Below, piece by piece: positions 53,885-62,722 of a DNA stretch of 64,000 bases. The notes beneath the pieces were generated by a model. The model saw only the letters and a list, made by a program, of their open reading frames with translations, made no database searches and was not told the origin of the DNA. Source of the DNA: Clostridium ihumii AP5 (GTDB taxonomy: Bacteria; Bacillota; Clostridia; Clostridiales; Clostridiaceae); NCBI RefSeq assembly GCF_000612845.1, contig NZ_CCAT010000065.1, forward strand, positions 124,001-188,000. The letters run 5' to 3'. The position numbers and the translations under genes were made by a program. The first letter of the stretch is position 1, and every line of letters starts with the position of its first letter.

Positions 53885-54640
53885 TCATCTTTCCATTATT
53901 AATTCACTAAGCTTTTCAATAATATTATCTATACTTATATAACTTGTACCATTTTTCTTTTCAATAATTGCACTACCATCCTCTAATGAATTGTCCTCTA
54001 CAATAAATATATCACCTTGGAATGCTAACTTACTAGCCATATTTTGCTTTTCACTCTCTAGACTTTCCTTATAGTTTTTATTACATCTTATTGTAAAATA
54101 ATCTTCATTTTTTTCTTTTTCCATAACATCATATATCATGTTATTAAGTGCATCTTCATCTTTAACTTCTCTTTTTAAAGTTTCTTTGATACAGTTAATT
54201 ATAAGATTTCTAAAATCTATTTCTTTTTCTTCTACATATTTTATATATTCTTTTTTTGCATCTTCTAATACATTCAATGCATTATCTATTATAGCTTGAC
54301 CGTCTGCTTTGGATTTTTCATAACCTTCATTATATCCTACGCTATAACCTTTTTCATAACCTTCATTATACCCTTTTTCATAACCTTCTACTTTAGCTTG
54401 TTCTTCTAGATTTTTTGCATTTTCAGTAGCTTCTACTAAAATCATATTGCTTTTAACTTTAGCATTTTTTATAATATCATCTGCCATATTTTGAAAGCTT
54501 AAAAGCATATCATTTTGATTTTCTTCAGAATTTGAAGTTTCTTCAATATCTTCTAAATCTATTTTAACCTTCGTGGAAATTTCTTGCTTTCCCTCTGACA
54601 TAACATAATCATTTTTTATTACATTATAAGATGATTGCAT
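53885..54640 (-). CDS. fliH: FliH, negative regulator/linker of FliI
   Basis: About 251 residues. Central glycine/tyrosine repeat GYEKGYNEGYEKGYSVGYNE (about 94-113) is an extended version of the FliH GxxxG repeat, followed by the FliH/VATPase-E-like C-terminal domain. ATG at 54640 is preferred over the GTG at 54649 because AGAGG is eight bases upstream; it starts inside the fliG coding end. Confidence 0.86.
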   Translation of the reverse strand: MQSSYNVIKNDYVMSEGKQEISTKVKIDLEDIEETSNSEENQNDMLLSFQNMADDIIKNAKVKSNMILVEATENAKNLEEQAKVEGYEKGYNEGYEKGYSVGYNEGYEKSKADGQAIIDNALNVLEDAKKEYIKYVEEKEIDFRNLIINCIKETLKREVKDEDALNNMIYDVMEKEKNEDYFTIRCNKNYKESLESEKQNMASKLAFQGDIFIVEDNSLEDGSAIIEKKNGTSYISIDNIIEKLSELIMER

Positions 54641-55640
54641 CTTCTCCACCTCTCGCTATTTGAATTTCTCCTGCATCTTCTAACCTTCTTATTATACCAA
54701 CAATTTTTTGTTGTGCTTTTTCAACTTCAACAAGTCTTACTGGTCCTAAGAATTCCATATCTTCTTTTAAAGTTGCAGCCGCCCTCTTAGATTGATTCTT
54801 AAATATAGCTGTTGCCACTTCTTCTGAACAACCTTTAAGTGCAAGACATAATTCTTTATTGTCAACTTCACGTAAAATTCTTTGAATAACTGGGTCTCCA
54901 AGAGTAATAATATCTTCGAATACAAACATAGACTCTTTAACTTTTTCAGCAAGTTCTGCATCTTCATGTTCTAATGCTTCTGTTATATTCTTTTCTGTGC
55001 TTCTATCTACTTGGTTAAGTATATTAACAAGTGATGGAACACCTCCAACAACACTGTTTTCACTATTGTGAATTACATTTGAAAGTTTATCATTTAAAAC
55101 ACCTTCAATTTCTTTTATTACAACTGGATAAATTGTATTCATTGTTGCCACTCTATATGCAACCTCTGCTTGCAACTCCGCAGGAAGTTCTGACATTATT
55201 TGTCCAGCCTTATCTGCTTGAAGATAACAAAGTATCAATGCAATTGTCTGTGGATGTTCATTACATATAACATTCATAAGTTGACTTGCATCTGCTTTTC
55301 TTGCTATTGCAAAAGGTCTATATTGTTGTGTTGCTTCTGTAACCTTATCTAAAATTTCAGATGCCCTTTGAGTGCCTAATGCCTTGGCTAAAAGATTTCT
55401 AGCATATTCAAGTCCACCTTCTACTATATAATCTTTGGCTTTGTTCATTTCTAGAAATTCATCTAGTATAGCTTTTCTTTGACTTCCTGAAACAGTGCTC
55501 ATATTTGCAATTTCGTAGGTTATTTTTTGAATATATTTTTCAGGTAATTTTTTTATAATACCTGAAGATGCCTCAGGTCCTAAGGTTATGAACAATATTG
55601 CAGCTTTTTCAACGCCACTAAGTTTTTCAACCTTTGCCAT
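54624..55640 (-). CDS. fliG: FliG motor switch protein
   Basis: 338 residues: FliG-N, middle (EHPQTIALILCYL) and C-terminal torque domain with LAEKVKESMFVFEDI and VDNKELCLALKGCSEE bearing the conserved charged residues. Transmits stator force to the MS ring. Overlaps fliH and starts six bases after fliF. FliM and FliN partners are not in the window. Confidence 0.95.
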   Translation of the reverse strand: MAKVEKLSGVEKAAILFITLGPEASSGIIKKLPEKYIQKITYEIANMSTVSGSQRKAILDEFLEMNKAKDYIVEGGLEYARNLLAKALGTQRASEILDKVTEATQQYRPFAIARKADASQLMNVICNEHPQTIALILCYLQADKAGQIMSELPAELQAEVAYRVATMNTIYPVVIKEIEGVLNDKLSNVIHNSENSVVGGVPSLVNILNQVDRSTEKNITEALEHEDAELAEKVKESMFVFEDIITLGDPVIQRILREVDNKELCLALKGCSEEVATAIFKNQSKRAAATLKEDMEFLGPVRLVEVEKAQQKIVGIIRRLEDAGEIQIARGGEDAIIL

Positions 55641-55646
55641 ATATAC

Positions 55647-57221
55647 CTATCTCCTTTCATCTTCAGCTATCCATGATTTAATGATATCTGCAACTTGCTC
55701 TGGTTTACTACTTGCATATTTTTTAACTTCACTTGCAACATGTTCATTTTCACTATCTGCTTCTAAATTTAAATCTTCAAATATATCTTTTGCTTGTGGT
55801 TTATCTCCAATTATTATGTCAAAGTTTGAATCTTCATCTTCATCAAATTCATCCTCTTCTTCCACCGCTCTAGATTTCTTTATTGCACGAAGTACTATCA
55901 TTAGTATTATAAATGCTGCTGCTCCTGCAACTATCATAGATATTAATTTTTTTCTTTTTGCTGCTTCTTCAGCTTTTTTCATTTCTTCTAATTCTTTTTC
56001 TGCTTGCTCTTTTTCCGTATTATCAAACTCTAAAGATTCTACAGTAACTGCATCACCACGTTTAGTGTCTAAACTTATAGCTTCACTTACTAAACTTCTT
56101 ATAGAATTTTTAGTTTGATTATCAATTGCTCCATCAACTACTACCGCTGCAGTTACTTTTTCTACTGCACCTGGCGCCTTAATAATTGTTTCTTCCTTTT
56201 TAGATAACTCATAGTTTGTAGTATTTTCTTTATGAGTTGTACCATTAGTAGCAGTTTCATTTTCTTGAGTTTCATTCATATTATTATCTACAGGACTTCC
56301 TGAAGTATTCTCTGCACTTCCTTCTGTCGTTGTAATATCATGTTTACTCACTACTGTTCCTTCTGGTTCATACTTTAAAGTATTTTGTTCTATTGCATCA
56401 AAGTTTAATGCTGTATTAACTGAAACCTTAACTTTATCTTTATATATAGGTTCTAATACATTCATTATTTTATCTTTGTATTCTTCTTCTATCTGTTTTT
56501 TAATTGCTAACTGCTTATCACTTGAATTATTGGAAGTACTATTTCCTTTTTCATCATATAATCCCTCAGTTAAAAGTTTAAAATTATCAGATACAACTGA
56601 TATATTTTCTTTTGGTAAATTTTCTACACTTCCAGATATTAAAGAAACTATTGCTCTTACTTGATCTTCACTAAGTTCTTTTCCCTTTTTCATTAAAAGA
56701 GTAACCGATGCTGATGATGGTGTTGGTGTGGTAATAAAAGCTGATTTATCTGGTATAACTAAATTTACTTTTGCACTTTCTACTTCCTCGAAAGCTTTAA
56801 TAGTTCTTTCTAATTCTCCCGATAATGCTCTTTGGTACATAATCTTTGCTTCTCTATCTGTTGAAGCTGTTGAATTTTTTTCATCAAAAAGTTCAAAGCC
56901 ATTGCTTCCTTCTTTTAAAGAAACCTCTGATAATACTTCCATTCTAAGCTTATCTACATCTTTTTGTTCCACTAAAATAGAATCTCCTTCTATTTTATAT
57001 TTTGCACCTTTCTCATCTAATTTTCCTATAATTGCCCCTGAATCTTCTGTTGTCATCTTTGAAAACAACACCGTATACTTAGGCTTAAGAGCAACTACTG
57101 CTATAGTAATTATACTTATTAAGGCAACGGAGGTTATTATGGCTAGAGCTATCTTTTTAGCCTTGCTCATTTCTTTTAATTTTTCTTTTTGCTTATTTAA
57201 GCCATCAGATAGCTTACTCAT
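55647..57221 (-). CDS. fliF: FliF MS-ring protein
   Basis: About 524 residues: membrane segments near residues 20-42 and 430-450, YscJ-like ring-building domains with VNLVIPDKSAF and ISVVSDNF, an Asn/Thr-rich middle and an acidic tail that binds FliG. ATG at 57221 with GAGGAG eight bases upstream is preferred over GTG at 57230. Confidence 0.93.
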   Translation of the reverse strand: MSKLSDGLNKQKEKLKEMSKAKKIALAIITSVALISIITIAVVALKPKYTVLFSKMTTEDSGAIIGKLDEKGAKYKIEGDSILVEQKDVDKLRMEVLSEVSLKEGSNGFELFDEKNSTASTDREAKIMYQRALSGELERTIKAFEEVESAKVNLVIPDKSAFITTPTPSSASVTLLMKKGKELSEDQVRAIVSLISGSVENLPKENISVVSDNFKLLTEGLYDEKGNSTSNNSSDKQLAIKKQIEEEYKDKIMNVLEPIYKDKVKVSVNTALNFDAIEQNTLKYEPEGTVVSKHDITTTEGSAENTSGSPVDNNMNETQENETATNGTTHKENTTNYELSKKEETIIKAPGAVEKVTAAVVVDGAIDNQTKNSIRSLVSEAISLDTKRGDAVTVESLEFDNTEKEQAEKELEEMKKAEEAAKRKKLISMIVAGAAAFIILMIVLRAIKKSRAVEEEDEFDEDEDSNFDIIIGDKPQAKDIFEDLNLEADSENEHVASEVKKYASSKPEQVADIIKSWIAEDERR

Positions 57222-57236
57222 TGTATACACTCCTCA

Positions 57237-57557
57237 CTATACTTGCATTTTGTTAAACTCTTCATAAGCATTTATAATCTTATTCCTTACTTGAACAGCA
57301 AGTTCTAGCGATAACCTTGCTTCTTCAGTTGCAACTAAAGCGTCATGTAAGTCAGTGTCTCCTTGTATAAATCCCATAGTTTTACTTTCTGCAGTTATTT
57401 GCGATTCATTTACATCTTTCAATGCAGATTTTAAAGTTTCTGAAAAGTTGCTTTTATTAACTTTTTGACTTTCGTTTTCTTGATTCACATTTAAAGTGTT
57501 CTTTATACCATTAGTAAAAACACTTCTATCTGGTACAAAATTATTAATAATCTCCAT
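57237..57557 (-). CDS. fliE: FliE, MS ring-rod junction protein
   Basis: 106 residues with the C-terminal FliE pattern LHDALVATEEARLSLELAVQ and VRNKIINAYEEFNKMQV. Joins FliF to the rod. Ten bases after flgC. Confidence 0.93.
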   Translation of the reverse strand: MEIINNFVPDRSVFTNGIKNTLNVNQENESQKVNKSNFSETLKSALKDVNESQITAESKTMGFIQGDTDLHDALVATEEARLSLELAVQVRNKIINAYEEFNKMQV

Positions 57558-57567
57558 ATACTCCTCC

Positions 57568-57999
57568 TTATCTTCCTATTTCTAATGTCTTAGATATCAT
57601 ACTTTTTTGAGTGTTCAATGCTGTTATATTACCTTCATAGGCTCTTGACGCAGCAATTAAATCTACTGTTTCATTTAAAATATTAACATTTGGCCTTGTA
57701 ACATACCCTTGTTCATCTGCATCAGGATGAGTTGGATCATACACTCTTTTTAATGGCGATTCATCTTCTTGAATTCCAACAGCTTTAATTCCTAAAGGCC
57801 TCGCTTCTACTTTTCCTGTAGACTTATTAATTTCATTATCTAAGTTTTCTTGAAATACAGCTATCTTTCTTACATATGGTTTTCCATCTTTACCTCTAGT
57901 GGTGTTTGCATTTACTATATTAGATGTTATAGTATCCATTCTTAAACGTTCTGCTGAAAGACCACTAGCACTTATTCTCATTCCTCTAAATGCTTCCAT
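57568..57999 (-). CDS. flgC: FlgC proximal rod protein
   Basis: 143 residues. Rod motif [20 protein letters not shown] (part) at the N-terminus and [20 protein letters not shown] at the C-terminus. Four bases after flgB. Confidence 0.95.
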   Translation of the reverse strand: MEAFRGMRISASGLSAERLRMDTITSNIVNANTTRGKDGKPYVRKIAVFQENLDNEINKSTGKVEARPLGIKAVGIQEDESPLKRVYDPTHPDADEQGYVTRPNVNILNETVDLIAASRAYEGNITALNTQKSMISKTLEIGR

Positions 58000-58003
58000 T
58001 TAT

Positions 58004-58390
58004 TTAATTCCCTCCTTTTATAACTGAGCTACGCATATTAAACCTTGAGTTAGCTTCTTTAACAAGAGCATCATACATTAAACTATTAGATGCAGCACTA
58101 GTCATTTCACTTTCTATGTCTACATTATTTCCATCTTCTCTCATACTTGAAGCCTTGTCTCTTTTTACTTCTATATCAGTAGATGAAATTCCTAAATGCT
58201 TTGAATTTGTTTTTCTCATTAAATCCTTTGATGTTTCATTTTGAAGCGCTTCATCAAAGTTAACATACTGTCTCTTATAGTTTTTTGTATTAACATTACT
58301 AATGTTGTTATTTATAACTTTTCCACTTAAGGTTGTTACATCCATACCTCTTTTTATAAGGTTATATGTAGCACTATCTATAACACTCAT
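58004..58390 (-). CDS. flgB: FlgB proximal rod protein
   Basis: 128 residues. MSVIDSATYNLIKRGMDVTT start, NNNISNVNTKNYKRQYVNFD rod motif, and the C-terminal MTSAASNSLMYDALVKEAN. ATG at 58390 has GGGGGA about six bases upstream; a start six codons further is possible but unsupported. First gene of the flgB-flgC-fliE-fliF block, 85 bases after flagellin. Confidence 0.92.
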   Translation of the reverse strand: MSVIDSATYNLIKRGMDVTTLSGKVINNNISNVNTKNYKRQYVNFDEALQNETSKDLMRKTNSKHLGISSTDIEVKRDKASSMREDGNNVDIESEMTSAASNSLMYDALVKEANSRFNMRSSVIKGGN

Positions 58391-58475
58391 CAAAATCCCC
58401 CTTTCCAAAATATTATAATATGAATTTAATTCATATTAATTTTAATACTATAAGTAATAATTTACAACAAAGAAT

Positions 58476-59303
58476 TTACTTTTTCCCTATATTTTGAATA
58501 GCACTTAAGACATCTTGTGGCAATTTGTTAGATTGTGCCATTAAAGATATTCCTGCATTTACAAGTACAGTTTTACTTGTAAGTTCTACCATTTCTTCTG
58601 CAATATCTGCACCTGTTAACTTACTTTCTGCATTTTGTATTTTTAGCGAGTTTTCTTCAACTATATTTACATTACTATCTAGTCTATTTGCTATAGCACC
58701 TAATTTACTTCTATAACTAGTATTTGTATTTATAGACTTTTCAATCATTTCAAGTGAAGCATCTATATCTTCTGGTTTTTCAACCTTTAAATTTTCAATT
58801 TTTATTCCCAATCCCCTTGACGTAAAATCAAACATATTAATTTCAGTAGTTTCTCCTACCTCACTACCTATTTGAGCTTTAATTTTTTCAGCTCCTGTCA
58901 TAATTTTCTTTCCATTAAATTCTGTAGAATTAGCTATATCATTTATTGACTCAGAAATCATGTCTAATTCTTGTTGTATAATTGCTTTATCTTCTGGTGA
59001 AGCAGTTCCACCAGCTTGTACCACAAGTTCTTTCATTCTTACCAATGATTGTGATATATTATTTGCTGCTCCATCTACTGTTTCAAGCATACTAATTGTA
59101 TCTTGAGTGTTTCTAGATGCCATTTGAAGTGATCTCATTTGGATTTTCATATGTTCACTAGATGCAAGTTTATTAGGATCATCTTTTGCTGTAGCAACTT
59201 TAAGTCCTGAATGTATTCTATTCATAGCATTGCTTTGTTTATTTAAATTCTTACAGTATTCCGTATACACATTTAAGGATGGTATGTTTTGATTTAATCT
59301 CAT
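58476..59303 (-). CDS. hag: Flagellin
   Basis: 275 residues, a compact flagellin. N-terminal D0/D1 (MRLNQNIPSLNVYTEYCKNL; SMLETVDGAANNISQSLVRM) and C-terminal D1/D0 (GADIAEEMVELTSKTVLVNA; SLMAQSNKLPQDVLSAIQN). The centre is short, so little or no D2/D3. Filament subunit exported with FliS and silenced or freed by the FliW-CsrA switch encoded upstream. It has a long leader, a candidate promoter with an overlapping inverted repeat, and a tandem repeat upstream. Confidence 0.95.
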   Translation of the reverse strand: MRLNQNIPSLNVYTEYCKNLNKQSNAMNRIHSGLKVATAKDDPNKLASSEHMKIQMRSLQMASRNTQDTISMLETVDGAANNISQSLVRMKELVVQAGGTASPEDKAIIQQELDMISESINDIANSTEFNGKKIMTGAEKIKAQIGSEVGETTEINMFDFTSRGLGIKIENLKVEKPEDIDASLEMIEKSINTNTSYRSKLGAIANRLDSNVNIVEENSLKIQNAESKLTGADIAEEMVELTSKTVLVNAGISLMAQSNKLPQDVLSAIQNIGKK

Positions 59304-59309
59304 TTAATA

Positions 59310-59321
59310 TCATCTCCATAT
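59310..59321 (-). promoter_or_regulatory. Flagellin ribosome binding site with a GGA core, possible CsrA site
   Basis: The minus strand reads TATGGAGATG ten bases before the flagellin ATG. CsrA binds A(N)GGA motifs, and in Bacillus it covers the hag Shine-Dalgarno. A second ATAGGAAAT is in the leader near 59487-59495. csrA and fliW lie upstream in this window. Confidence 0.4.
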
Positions 59322-59598
59322 TTATTATTTAGTAACATTTTCTATATTATTTTTAAAATCTATATAAAAATTTGCACATTTTTACTTTTTTTGTATTTTG
59401 TTTTTATATATTTATAACTTAATTCTATCTTTTATAAAGTATCATTTCAACATTTTTAAAAACTTAACAATTAGTTAACATTTCCTATTTTCACTATTAA
59501 AATTTACCAATTATTTTATACATATTCTTTTAGAATACAGTTCATAAAAAAATTATATCTGTCCCTTTTTCATCATTTTTCTACATAATATACTATAT

Positions 59599-59628
59599 AT
59601 GATATTGGAATTTGACCTATTATGTCAA
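59599..59628 (-). promoter_or_regulatory. Candidate flagellin promoter with inverted-repeat operator over the -35
   Basis: On the minus strand -35 TTGACA (59623-59628), 18-bp spacer, -10 TATCAT (59599-59604). The plus-strand sequence TTGAC-N7-GTCAA (59612-59628) is a perfect inverted repeat that covers the -35. A sigma-D alternative lies at 59552-59561 (CAGATATAAT) but lacks a good -35. Confidence 0.5.
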
Positions 59629-59648
59629 TAGAATTTATATGTAATTTT

Positions 59649-59745
59649 TGCCATAAACCTTTACTATTTATGCCATAAACCTTTACTATTTATGCCATAA
59701 ACCTTTACTATTTATGCCATAAACCTTTACTATTTATGCCATAAA
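59649..59745. repeat. 22-bp tandem repeat, four full copies plus nine bases
   Basis: Unit begins TGCCATAAACCTTTACTATT and ends TA. Copies at 59649, 59671, 59693 and 59715 are identical; a fifth breaks off after TGCCATAAA. It lies 20 bp upstream of the flagellin -35 box. There are no spacers, so it is not CRISPR; it is a VNTR-like array. Confidence 0.97.
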
Positions 59746-59779
59746 AAAATCTGCAATAGATGTCTATGCAGATTTTTTT
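59743..59779. terminator. Bidirectional terminator behind the fliD-fliT block
   Basis: Stem A7-TCTGC...GCAGA-T7 with an inner ATAG/CTAT pairing and one bulged A, giving T7 on both exits. It abuts the tandem repeat. Confidence 0.85.
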
Positions 59780-59921
59780 ATTTACAAACATTGTATTACA
59801 AATTTCCTTTTCATTAAAAAACATCTTATTTAATAATTATAATACAAATTTCACTTTGCTTCACCGATTTTTTCGATTTATTATGATTTCTTCATGTTTT
59901 ATTCATAATAGTGAAATTTTT

Positions 59922-60272
59922 TTATGCTCTTTCATAAAACAATCTAAAAGTAGAATAAAATTCTTGGTTATACATACTATTAGCACTTTTACCTAATGAT
60001 AACTCTTTCATTTTACTTTTCAACTCATTTCTTCTTGAATTGAAAAGTTCATTTATTTTAAGTTCATCATCTAATAAATTTAACTTTTTTACACATTCTT
60101 TTATATCTTCTTTATTATAACTTTGCAATTTATTTATTATAAATTGTCGCTTAGTTACTAAGTCATCTATATTAGAATAATCTGCCTCATCAATATTTTT
60201 AGATAAAATTTCTATAATACTTTCACTTAAGTTACTATAATCTTCTAAAAGCTTTACTAAATCATTACTCAT
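59922..60272 (-). CDS. FliT-like flagellar chaperone (small helical protein)
   Basis: 116 residues, predicted helical, no membrane segment: LVKLLEDYSNLSESIIEILS and ELFNSRRNELKSKMKELSLG. It begins five bases after fliD, the position of fliT, and has FliT-like size. Sequence identity to FliT is not obvious by eye, so the name rests on synteny. Confidence 0.6.
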   Translation of the reverse strand: MSNDLVKLLEDYSNLSESIIEILSKNIDEADYSNIDDLVTKRQFIINKLQSYNKEDIKECVKKLNLLDDELKINELFNSRRNELKSKMKELSLGKSANSMYNQEFYSTFRLFYERA

Positions 60273-60277
60273 TCTTT

Positions 60278-61870
60278 TTAACCCATCATCTGAGTAAGAT
60301 AACCTAATTGTGAATTTAACTTATTCATAACTGTTTCTAAATTTGAAAACTTTTTATAATAATTAGTTTCCATTGTAGACATCTTTTTGATTTGTGTATC
60401 TATTAATTCTTGTTTTTCCCTAATCTTTTTAGTAAGTATGTTATTTGTAACAGTAGTTGTTCCCTCATAACCAGCTTTTTCTACTAAAAGACCTCTTCTC
60501 TTTGCATCTTTACCATTTACCCTTACATTATTAGTACTTGTATAATTTTTTAAAGTCTCATCTAATCTATTCATTCCATTTTTGAATGTGTCCATAGTTT
60601 TTTCTGGATCTTCATTAAGCTTCTTTAAAAACTTTTCTTCATCAAACTCTAACTTTCCACCATCATTATAAGAAGTAGTTGTACTTATACCTATACTAAA
60701 TAATGTATCTCCTGATTTTCCAAACATAGAAGTTCTTAAATCACTTAGCATATTGTTTAGATAGTTATCACCTTTTAATATACCCTGCTTAGCCTTTGCT
60801 TCCCACTTAGCAATTTGATCATCAGTCATATCCTTCTTCTCTGCATCTGTAAGTGGTTTATAACTATAATTTCTCTTCTCTGTGTTTAACTTATTAACCT
60901 TATCTACAAGCTTATTATAATCCTCAACAAAAGACTTAATCTTCTTAACTGCCTCATCATTGCTTTTAGAAACTGTAATGGTTACTGTATCATCTTTTGA
61001 CATTCCATTAATATCAAAATTTATACCATCAAGTGAAAATTTATTATTTGACTGATCAAACCCTCCTGATTGTCCATTTGGCAATGTAATTGTACCTGTT
61101 GCATTACTTCCATTAACTTTTCCAGAACTTTTAATATTCATCTTTTCAAATACATCTACCGCACTTATACCTTTATAGGTTACTTCTATTTCTTTACCAT
61201 CCTTGTCTTTTTCTATTATTTTTACATCACTACTATCACTTGATATACCTAATGTTACGTTTTTACCAGCGCTCTTTGTAGATATCTCAAAGCTTTTAGA
61301 AATCTCACTATACTCTAATTTAACCTCACCATTAGTTTCTTTTGAAATTTCACTAGCTAATTCTTTAATTGTCATATCAGATTTAATTTTTATATTAATA
61401 GTTTTTGATTCAACTTTTCCATCCTTATCAGGAATTTCTACTTCCATTTTCATAACTTGAGTATCTGTAATAGCAATTCCTAAATCTTCAAGTTTTGTCT
61501 TACCCATATTTATATCTTTAATTTCAGACCCACTAATCTTTGCATTACTAGCTAAACTTTTAACTTCTATTTTATAAGCTCCTTCTTTAGCATCTGCACT
61601 TGCTGTCATGTTTAGTAATGGGTTGCTTGATGTAACTTTTGTTGTTGTTAATGATGAAGAACCTAATAAGTAGTTATCTTTATTTAATACATCAAAGTAT
61701 TTACTCATAAGGCTATTTGTTTCTTTTATTATGTCTCTATATATCTCTTGTTGCCACTGAACTATTTCTTGATCTTTCTTCATATTATCTATCTTAGTTT
61801 GTTGTGGTTTAAGCATTTCTTTTATAGTAGCATCTGTATCCATTCCAGTAGCTAATCCTGTTAATCTCAT
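60278..61870 (-). CDS. fliD: FliD filament cap protein
   Basis: About 530 residues starting MRLTGLATGMDTDATIKEML, with FliD-N coiled coil (about 20-95), a beta-rich centre and FliD-C (about 240-520; VKKIKSFVEDYNKLVDKVNK, ILTKKIREKQELIDTQIKKM). Caps the filament and folds flagellin. ATG at 61882 is four codons upstream, but GGTGG five bases before 61870 favours the latter. Preceded by a MITE-like element. Confidence 0.92.
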   Translation of the reverse strand: MRLTGLATGMDTDATIKEMLKPQQTKIDNMKKDQEIVQWQQEIYRDIIKETNSLMSKYFDVLNKDNYLLGSSSLTTTKVTSSNPLLNMTASADAKEGAYKIEVKSLASNAKISGSEIKDINMGKTKLEDLGIAITDTQVMKMEVEIPDKDGKVESKTINIKIKSDMTIKELASEISKETNGEVKLEYSEISKSFEISTKSAGKNVTLGISSDSSDVKIIEKDKDGKEIEVTYKGISAVDVFEKMNIKSSGKVNGSNATGTITLPNGQSGGFDQSNNKFSLDGINFDINGMSKDDTVTITVSKSNDEAVKKIKSFVEDYNKLVDKVNKLNTEKRNYSYKPLTDAEKKDMTDDQIAKWEAKAKQGILKGDNYLNNMLSDLRTSMFGKSGDTLFSIGISTTTSYNDGGKLEFDEEKFLKKLNEDPEKTMDTFKNGMNRLDETLKNYTSTNNVRVNGKDAKRRGLLVEKAGYEGTTTVTNNILTKKIREKQELIDTQIKKMSTMETNYYKKFSNLETVMNKLNSQLGYLTQMMG

Positions 61871-61979
61871 TTGTACCACCATCCTTTAATATTCTCTGTA
61901 GAGCTATTTTAGTTTAATTTCTTTATTAAATGATAATTATAGAGTTCTTTCTATTTTTACATTTTGAACAAAGTAACAG

Positions 61980-62289
61980 TTAACAATTAACAATGATGGT
62001 GAATATCCCGGGGATTAAAATCCCCGCTACAATGTTTTATTTGCACCTCAAATAAAATCAACATAATATTTATCCATAAAAAAGTTTATTGTGGATAATA
62101 AATTCCCCCTTATAATACCTCTACTAATAATAGGTTTAATATTAAATATCACTATTACTTCGAAGATTTTTTTAAGATGAAATTTTTATATAGTCTTTAA
62201 ATAATTTACTTTGCAAATTATTATAAAAATTCATTCAAAAAGAACTTATACTTCAGTTTTATCCTTCATTGTTCATCGTTAATTGTTAA
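61980..62289. repeat. 310-bp MITE-like element between fliS and fliD (dispersed repeat copy C)
   Basis: 17-bp terminal inverted repeats: TTAACAATTAACAATGA at 61980-61996 and its complement with one mismatch at 62273-62289. Inside: a GC-rich palindrome CGGGGATT-AA-AATCCCCG (62009-62026), two facing DnaA-box-like 9-mers (62070-62078 and 62090-62098) and a right half shared with copies A and B. No ORF. No certain target duplication. Confidence 0.65.
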
Positions 62290-62315
62290 TTATTCATATT
62301 TGATTTTAATTTGTT

Positions 62316-62705
62316 TTATTTTTGTTTTGAGCTTATTTTGTGAGCTTCATACCACATGTTTCTAATGTCTTCTATTAGTGGTATTACTTCATCCATTATA
62401 GCTACATCACATTTTATGTTAGCTTCCATTAGTCTTGAGTTTATAAACTCATATACACCAGCTAATCCATCTATCCATTCTAAGTTTGTACTTCTATCTA
62501 GAGATATTATAAGCTCATAAAAAATATCTTGAGTTTTAACTAGATTTTCATGTCTTTTTTTAACATCTCCATCTATTATAGCTTGTTTACCTATTTTAGA
62601 GTATTTAACAGCTCCATCTAAAAGCATCAATAATAATTGCTCTTTGGATGCATAATTTACACTGTTGTTTTTATAAGCATTATATCCATTGATATAGTTG
62701 TTCAC
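62316..62705 (-). CDS. fliS: FliS flagellin export chaperone
   Basis: 129 residues: YNAYKNNSVNYASKEQLLLM (about 9-28) and LLDGAVKYSKIGKQAI are FliS hallmarks; four-helix bundle that binds the flagellin C-terminus. It lies 17 bases after flaG and is separated from fliD by the repeat element. Confidence 0.94.
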   Translation of the reverse strand: MNNYINGYNAYKNNSVNYASKEQLLLMLLDGAVKYSKIGKQAIIDGDVKKRHENLVKTQDIFYELIISLDRSTNLEWIDGLAGVYEFINSRLMEANIKCDVAIMDEVIPLIEDIRNMWYEAHKISSKQK

Positions 62706-62722
62706 TTTTTACTCCACCTCTT

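Larger units (their letters stand above)
59304..59921. other. 618-base region between the fliT-like gene and flagellin
   Basis: No coding sequence that I credit. Order on the minus strand: terminator of the fliD block, 22-bp tandem repeats, promoter with inverted repeat, then a long untranslated leader of about 290 bases that contains short palindromes (for example CTTAACAATTAGTTAAC near 59469-59486). Confidence 0.75.

Noticed and set aside
59649-59745. Short regularly spaced repeats that could suggest a CRISPR array
   Set aside because: Copies are head to tail with no spacers and no cas genes are nearby.
62070-62098. Two DnaA-box-like 9-mers as a possible replication origin
   Set aside because: Only two sites, no dnaA/dnaN nearby, no AT unwinding cluster of the usual type; they also form the arms of a local inverted repeat.
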